Of a stretch of DNA of 33,831 bases, positions 31,037-33,831 are shown piece after piece. The position numbers were made by a program, and so were the translations under genes. The notes beneath the pieces were generated by a model. It was not told the DNA's origin, did no database searches, and was given only the letters and a program-made list of their open reading frames with translations. Positions within the stretch are counted from its first letter, which is position 1. Each line of letters starts with the position of its first letter. The stretch lies in the NCBI RefSeq assembly GCF_001983165.1, contig NZ_MNPU01000060.1, positions 1 to 33,831 on the forward strand. The letters are read 5' to 3'. Source of the DNA: Pseudomonas gessardii. GTDB lineage: Bacteria > Pseudomonadota > Gammaproteobacteria > Pseudomonadales > Pseudomonadaceae.

Positions 31037-31909
31037 ATGAAACGCAAACAATCCGTCGAACAGGTGCGCTGGGACCTGGCACTTCGCTATCGCCTGATCG
31101 AAACCGTCGCCTGGTGGGAAGGCCGCCTGACCACGGGGCACTTGATCCAGAGCTTCGGCATCAGTCGCCAGCAGGCCTCGAAAGATATCAACACCTACAT
31201 CACCGAACATGCGCCCCGAAACTTGACATATGACAAGCAGCTCAAGGGCTACATCCCGAGCAAGCACTTCAAGCCGCGCTTTATCGACGACAGTGCCAGC
31301 GCCTATTTGCACCTGCTGTACCAGAACAACGAACGCGCGCCGCACATCGAAGGGCTGGCCTTGGCCTATGCCCATACCAAGGTGCTGGAGGTGCCGGACC
31401 GCAGCATCCGCCCACAAATCCTACGCCCGCTGCTCAAGGCTTGCCGCGAAGGGTTGCGCCTGGAAACCGAGTACGTGTCCCTGGCCAACCCCGAGCCGGA
31501 AGTGCGCCTGATTGCCCCGCATACCCTGGTGTACACCGGTATGCGCTGGCATGTACGGGCCTACTGCGAGAAGAACGGCAAATACCGCGACTTCGTCCTG
31601 AGCCGCCTGCGCGGTGAACCGGAGTTGCTGGGCAAATCCGAGAACCTGATCGACGCCGATCACGTTTGGGAGGCCGCCGTGGACTTGGTGATCACCCCGG
31701 ACCAGCGCCTGGCAGCGGCGCAGCGGGCAATTATCGAGGCGGATTTGGGCATGGTCGATGGGCAGTTGGTGATCCCCAGTCGCCAGGCCTTGGTGAAATA
31801 TGTCCTACAGCGCTACCAGATCGATCCGAAGAACCTCGACCCCAAACCCGAGGCCCAGCAGATCGTGGTGAAAAACCTGCAGGAGCTGAAGCCTTGGTTG
31901 TATGACTGA
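31037..31909 (+). CDS. WYL-domain transcriptional regulator
   Basis: This 290-residue regulator has an N-terminal winged helix (about residues 12-65, with FGISRQQASKDINTYI as the recognition helix) and a WYL domain at about 115-200. The WYL tripeptide appears as WHV in GMRWHVRAYC, followed by FVLSRLRG. A C-terminal WCX-like part ends the protein. WYL domains sense ligands such as nucleic acids, and proteins of this size (BrxR/CapW type) repress defence genes. GGGAGGGG lies 4 bases before the ATG at 31037; the ATG at 31025 would overlap that site. An 18-bp palindrome and a LexA-type box lie upstream. An Rhs toxin gene follows. Confidence 0.85.
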   Translation: MKRKQSVEQVRWDLALRYRLIETVAWWEGRLTTGHLIQSFGISRQQASKDINTYITEHAPRNLTYDKQLKGYIPSKHFKPRFIDDSASAYLHLLYQNNERAPHIEGLALAYAHTKVLEVPDRSIRPQILRPLLKACREGLRLETEYVSLANPEPEVRLIAPHTLVYTGMRWHVRAYCEKNGKYRDFVLSRLRGEPELLGKSENLIDADHVWEAAVDLVITPDQRLAAAQRAIIEADLGMVDGQLVIPSRQALVKYVLQRYQIDPKNLDPKPEAQQIVVKNLQELKPWLYD

Positions 31910-32081
31910 AAAATCGGCTTTTACCAGTCAACAGCATCGCCGTTTCATGTGGGTATAAGCGGCGATCTCACCTGGAAAACGCCCCCTGCACGTAAGCCCA
32001 TTCTGATTTAACAGCCCACACCTCCAACCGCCCTTTTCCTGCGGCATTCTCCGACGCCTTTCTTTTGCAGAGACGTCATGG

Positions 32082-33831
32082 ATGCCAGCCCCTGCCCCTG
32101 ATTCATCGCCCATCGAGCGGATCGAATACGAGCTCGATGGCTTTCACCAGAGCCTGGCGTTGTACCGCCAGCAGGTAACAAGCTGGTACGCGCAGGCCCT
32201 GGACAAGGCCAGCCATGCCGCGGATTTGCCGTCGCTGCTGGGCCTGGAGCGGGTGCTGCGGGTTGGTGACTCCCAGGTGTCGGTGAGCATGAGCGACACG
32301 GATTTTGCCTCCAGTGTTGCCGTGTGCCCGGCAGGCGGCGAGCTGAGGATCGAGAGCCAATTCGAGTCGGTGTATGACGTGCCCCTGGGCAATCTCCAGG
32401 TACAGGTGATTGGCCTGGATGATGGCAGTTCCACGCAGATCCAACTGGATGCACAGGGCAAGGGCACCCATCACTGCACGGCCGGTGGGCGCTATCAGGT
32501 GCGCGTGCAGGGCGGGGTTACGCCGGCGCAGGTGGAGGCGCTGTTTACCTCCTACGACGGTTTGACCGCCGAGCTACAAGCCTGGCTGCGCAAGGAATGG
32601 AGGGGGTTCAAACCGCATTGGCAGGCGTCGGCGTCAAGTGCCATTGGCAGTGGGATATTGGCCGGCACCTGGTCAGCCATTTCCGAGGTGTGGGACAGCC
32701 TGTCGCTGGTGCAGGACATCCTCAAGGACCCGGCCAAGCACATCGAACGCCTGGGCACCCAGGCCGCCGAGCTGGCAGCCCTGGCGCGTGAGGCGCCGCA
32801 GGTGATGGAACAGGCGATGTTGCTGGCCAGCGACGAGGCCGCGCTGTACCTGATGTTGCGCACGGCGATGATCTGGTTGTCGGCGTTGCCGCCCAGCCAG
32901 GTCGCAGGGAAAACCGCCGAGGTGATTGCCGGGTTTGCCGTGTCGTTGTTGATTGATTTGCTGATTGCGCTGGTGCTGACCATTGCCCTGCAAGGTGCCG
33001 GGATCGCGTATCTGGGGCTGCGCCTGGCCAAGTATGGGGCGCAGGTGGTTGAGCTGGCGGTGGGCTTCGTCAAGGGCGTGTTCGACATCCTCAAGCGTTT
33101 TATGGGGGCGGTGGAGCGCTACAAGGCCGTGGCCGTGCGCGGCGTCGTTGGCGGCTTGAAAAAGGGTGGCCTGCGGATGCACTGGGGGGCGCGGCGCAAT
33201 ACCACGCTCAAGCAGGTAGAGGCCGTGGACAACGCGCCCTCCTCGGCGAAAAACCCCAACGGCCAGGCCAGCGCCAGCGCCGACAACACCGCGACCCACG
33301 GCTGCCCAGTGTCCATGGTCACCGGCGAAGAACTGCTGACCCTGACCGATGGCGAACTGGATGGCGTACTGCCATTTGCCTGGACGCGCCTGTATCGCAC
33401 CAGCGCCGTGGAGGTGGATTGCGGCCTGGGCTTTGGCTGGAGCCATTCGTTGGCCCAGCGCCTGCGTGTGGTCGGCGGCTCGGTGGTGTGGACCGATCAT
33501 GAGAACCGCAGCACCACCTTTCCCCTGCCCTCCACGGCCCGTCCGGCCATCAGCAATAGCCTGGCCGAGGCGGCAATTTATCTGGGGGCGGCGTCGGATG
33601 AACTGGTGCTGGCTCAAGGGGCACGGTTCTACCACTTTCACGACGGTGTGCTGACGGCCATCAGCAACGCGTATGACAACCGCCTGCGTATTTCCCGCGA
33701 CGGCTTGGGGCGGATTCTGCGCCTGGATAACGGTGCCGGTCGCGCCCTGCTGTTGCGCTATGACCGTGGGCATATCGTGGCGGTGGACTACCAGGTGTTT
33801 CGCGCGCAAAGCGAAGCGGACGACGCCTGGG
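32082..33831 (+). CDS. Rhs-family polymorphic toxin, N-terminal part (continues past window)
   Basis: The open frame of 583 codons runs off the right edge. It starts at the ATG at 32082; the frame is closed by a stop at 32004 and the ATG at 32078 is out of frame and ends at once. Residues 1-~240 are a hydrophilic N-terminal region. Residues about 255-316 contain two hydrophobic stretches (VIAGFAVSLLIDLLIALVLT) of the kind that guide Rhs effectors of type VI secretion. From residue ~406 (HGCPVSMVTGEELLTL, LPFAWTRLYRTSAV, GFGWSHSLAQRL) the Rhs N-terminal domain and first YD-type repeats appear. The toxin tip and immunity gene must lie outside. No PAAR or VgrG is seen. Confidence 0.88.
   Translation, partial: MPAPAPDSSPIERIEYELDGFHQSLALYRQQVTSWYAQALDKASHAADLPSLLGLERVLRVGDSQVSVSMSDTDFASSVAVCPAGGELRIESQFESVYDVPLGNLQVQVIGLDDGSSTQIQLDAQGKGTHHCTAGGRYQVRVQGGVTPAQVEALFTSYDGLTAELQAWLRKEWRGFKPHWQASASSAIGSGILAGTWSAISEVWDSLSLVQDILKDPAKHIERLGTQAAELAALAREAPQVMEQAMLLASDEAALYLMLRTAMIWLSALPPSQVAGKTAEVIAGFAVSLLIDLLIALVLTIALQGAGIAYLGLRLAKYGAQVVELAVGFVKGVFDILKRFMGAVERYKAVAVRGVVGGLKKGGLRMHWGARRNTTLKQVEAVDNAPSSAKNPNGQASASADNTATHGCPVSMVTGEELLTLTDGELDGVLPFAWTRLYRTSAVEVDCGLGFGWSHSLAQRLRVVGGSVVWTDHENRSTTFPLPSTARPAISNSLAEAAIYLGAASDELVLAQGARFYHFHDGVLTAISNAYDNRLRISRDGLGRILRLDNGAGRALLLRYDRGHIVAVDYQVFRAQSEADDAW

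Overview
The window looks like a chromosomal segment of a fluorescent Pseudomonas (P. fluorescens group). The evidence is GC-rich codon use, gene content typical of the genus (mpl-ubiX, the exaC-eat-eutBC ethanolamine locus with its EatR-type regulator, lrgA/lrgB) and many REP/REPIN palindromes of the core type TGTGGGAGCGGGCTTGCCCG. No tRNA, rRNA or CRISPR array was seen.

Layout. (1) 1-1190 is an AT-richer accessory patch. It holds the first codons of an IS5-family transposase, a two-gene unit with a HEPN-like RNxxxH protein, and a 5'-truncated 3-methyladenine DNA glycosylase gene. (2) 1600-9160 is mostly core: a DedA-PAP2 fusion, a minus-strand lrgA-lrgB-LonN-domain operon, a MaoC hydratase, a MORN-repeat/C13-peptidase lipoprotein and an SDR-like oxidoreductase. 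It ends with a 489-bp MITE-like element (8348-8836) that has perfect 25-bp terminal inverted repeats and an 8-bp target duplication. (3) 8876-11128 is a minus-strand mpl-ubiX-lipoprotein operon. (4) 11397-12860 is an AT-rich island with one orphan low-complexity protein that could be a secreted effector. (5) 12861-20516 is ethanolamine catabolism: a sigma-54 activator divergent from exaC-eat-eutB-eutC, with a good -24/-12 promoter and repeated GTCACA sites between them. (6) 20622-23498 is core again: a GNAT, DedA, MtfA and inorganic pyrophosphatase. (7) 23723-27570 is a second accessory zone: a LexA/CI-type repressor, a 593-bp gap with several hairpins, a type II restriction-modification pair and what looks like the 3' end of a group II intron. 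(8) 27643-30584 holds an NAD(P)H oxidoreductase with a MerR regulator and a large protein with two repeated PH-like domains. (9) 30681-33831 holds a small membrane protein divergent from a WYL-domain regulator. Their shared promoter region has a LexA-type SOS box and a perfect 18-bp palindrome. The start of an Rhs polymorphic toxin then runs off the window.

How it works together. Ethanolamine enters through Eat, EutBC splits it to acetaldehyde and ammonia, and ExaC oxidises the aldehyde to acetate, all probably under EatR and sigma-54. LrgA/LrgB form a membrane pair. Mpl and UbiX share an operon but belong to murein recycling and flavin prenylation respectively. Genes at the accessory sites (HEPN unit, R-M pair, WYL regulator, Rhs) fit a pattern of defence and competition cargo. 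The points most worth following up are the SOS box at the WYL/small-membrane-protein promoter, the HEPN unit inside the broken mpg gene, and the MITE-like element.
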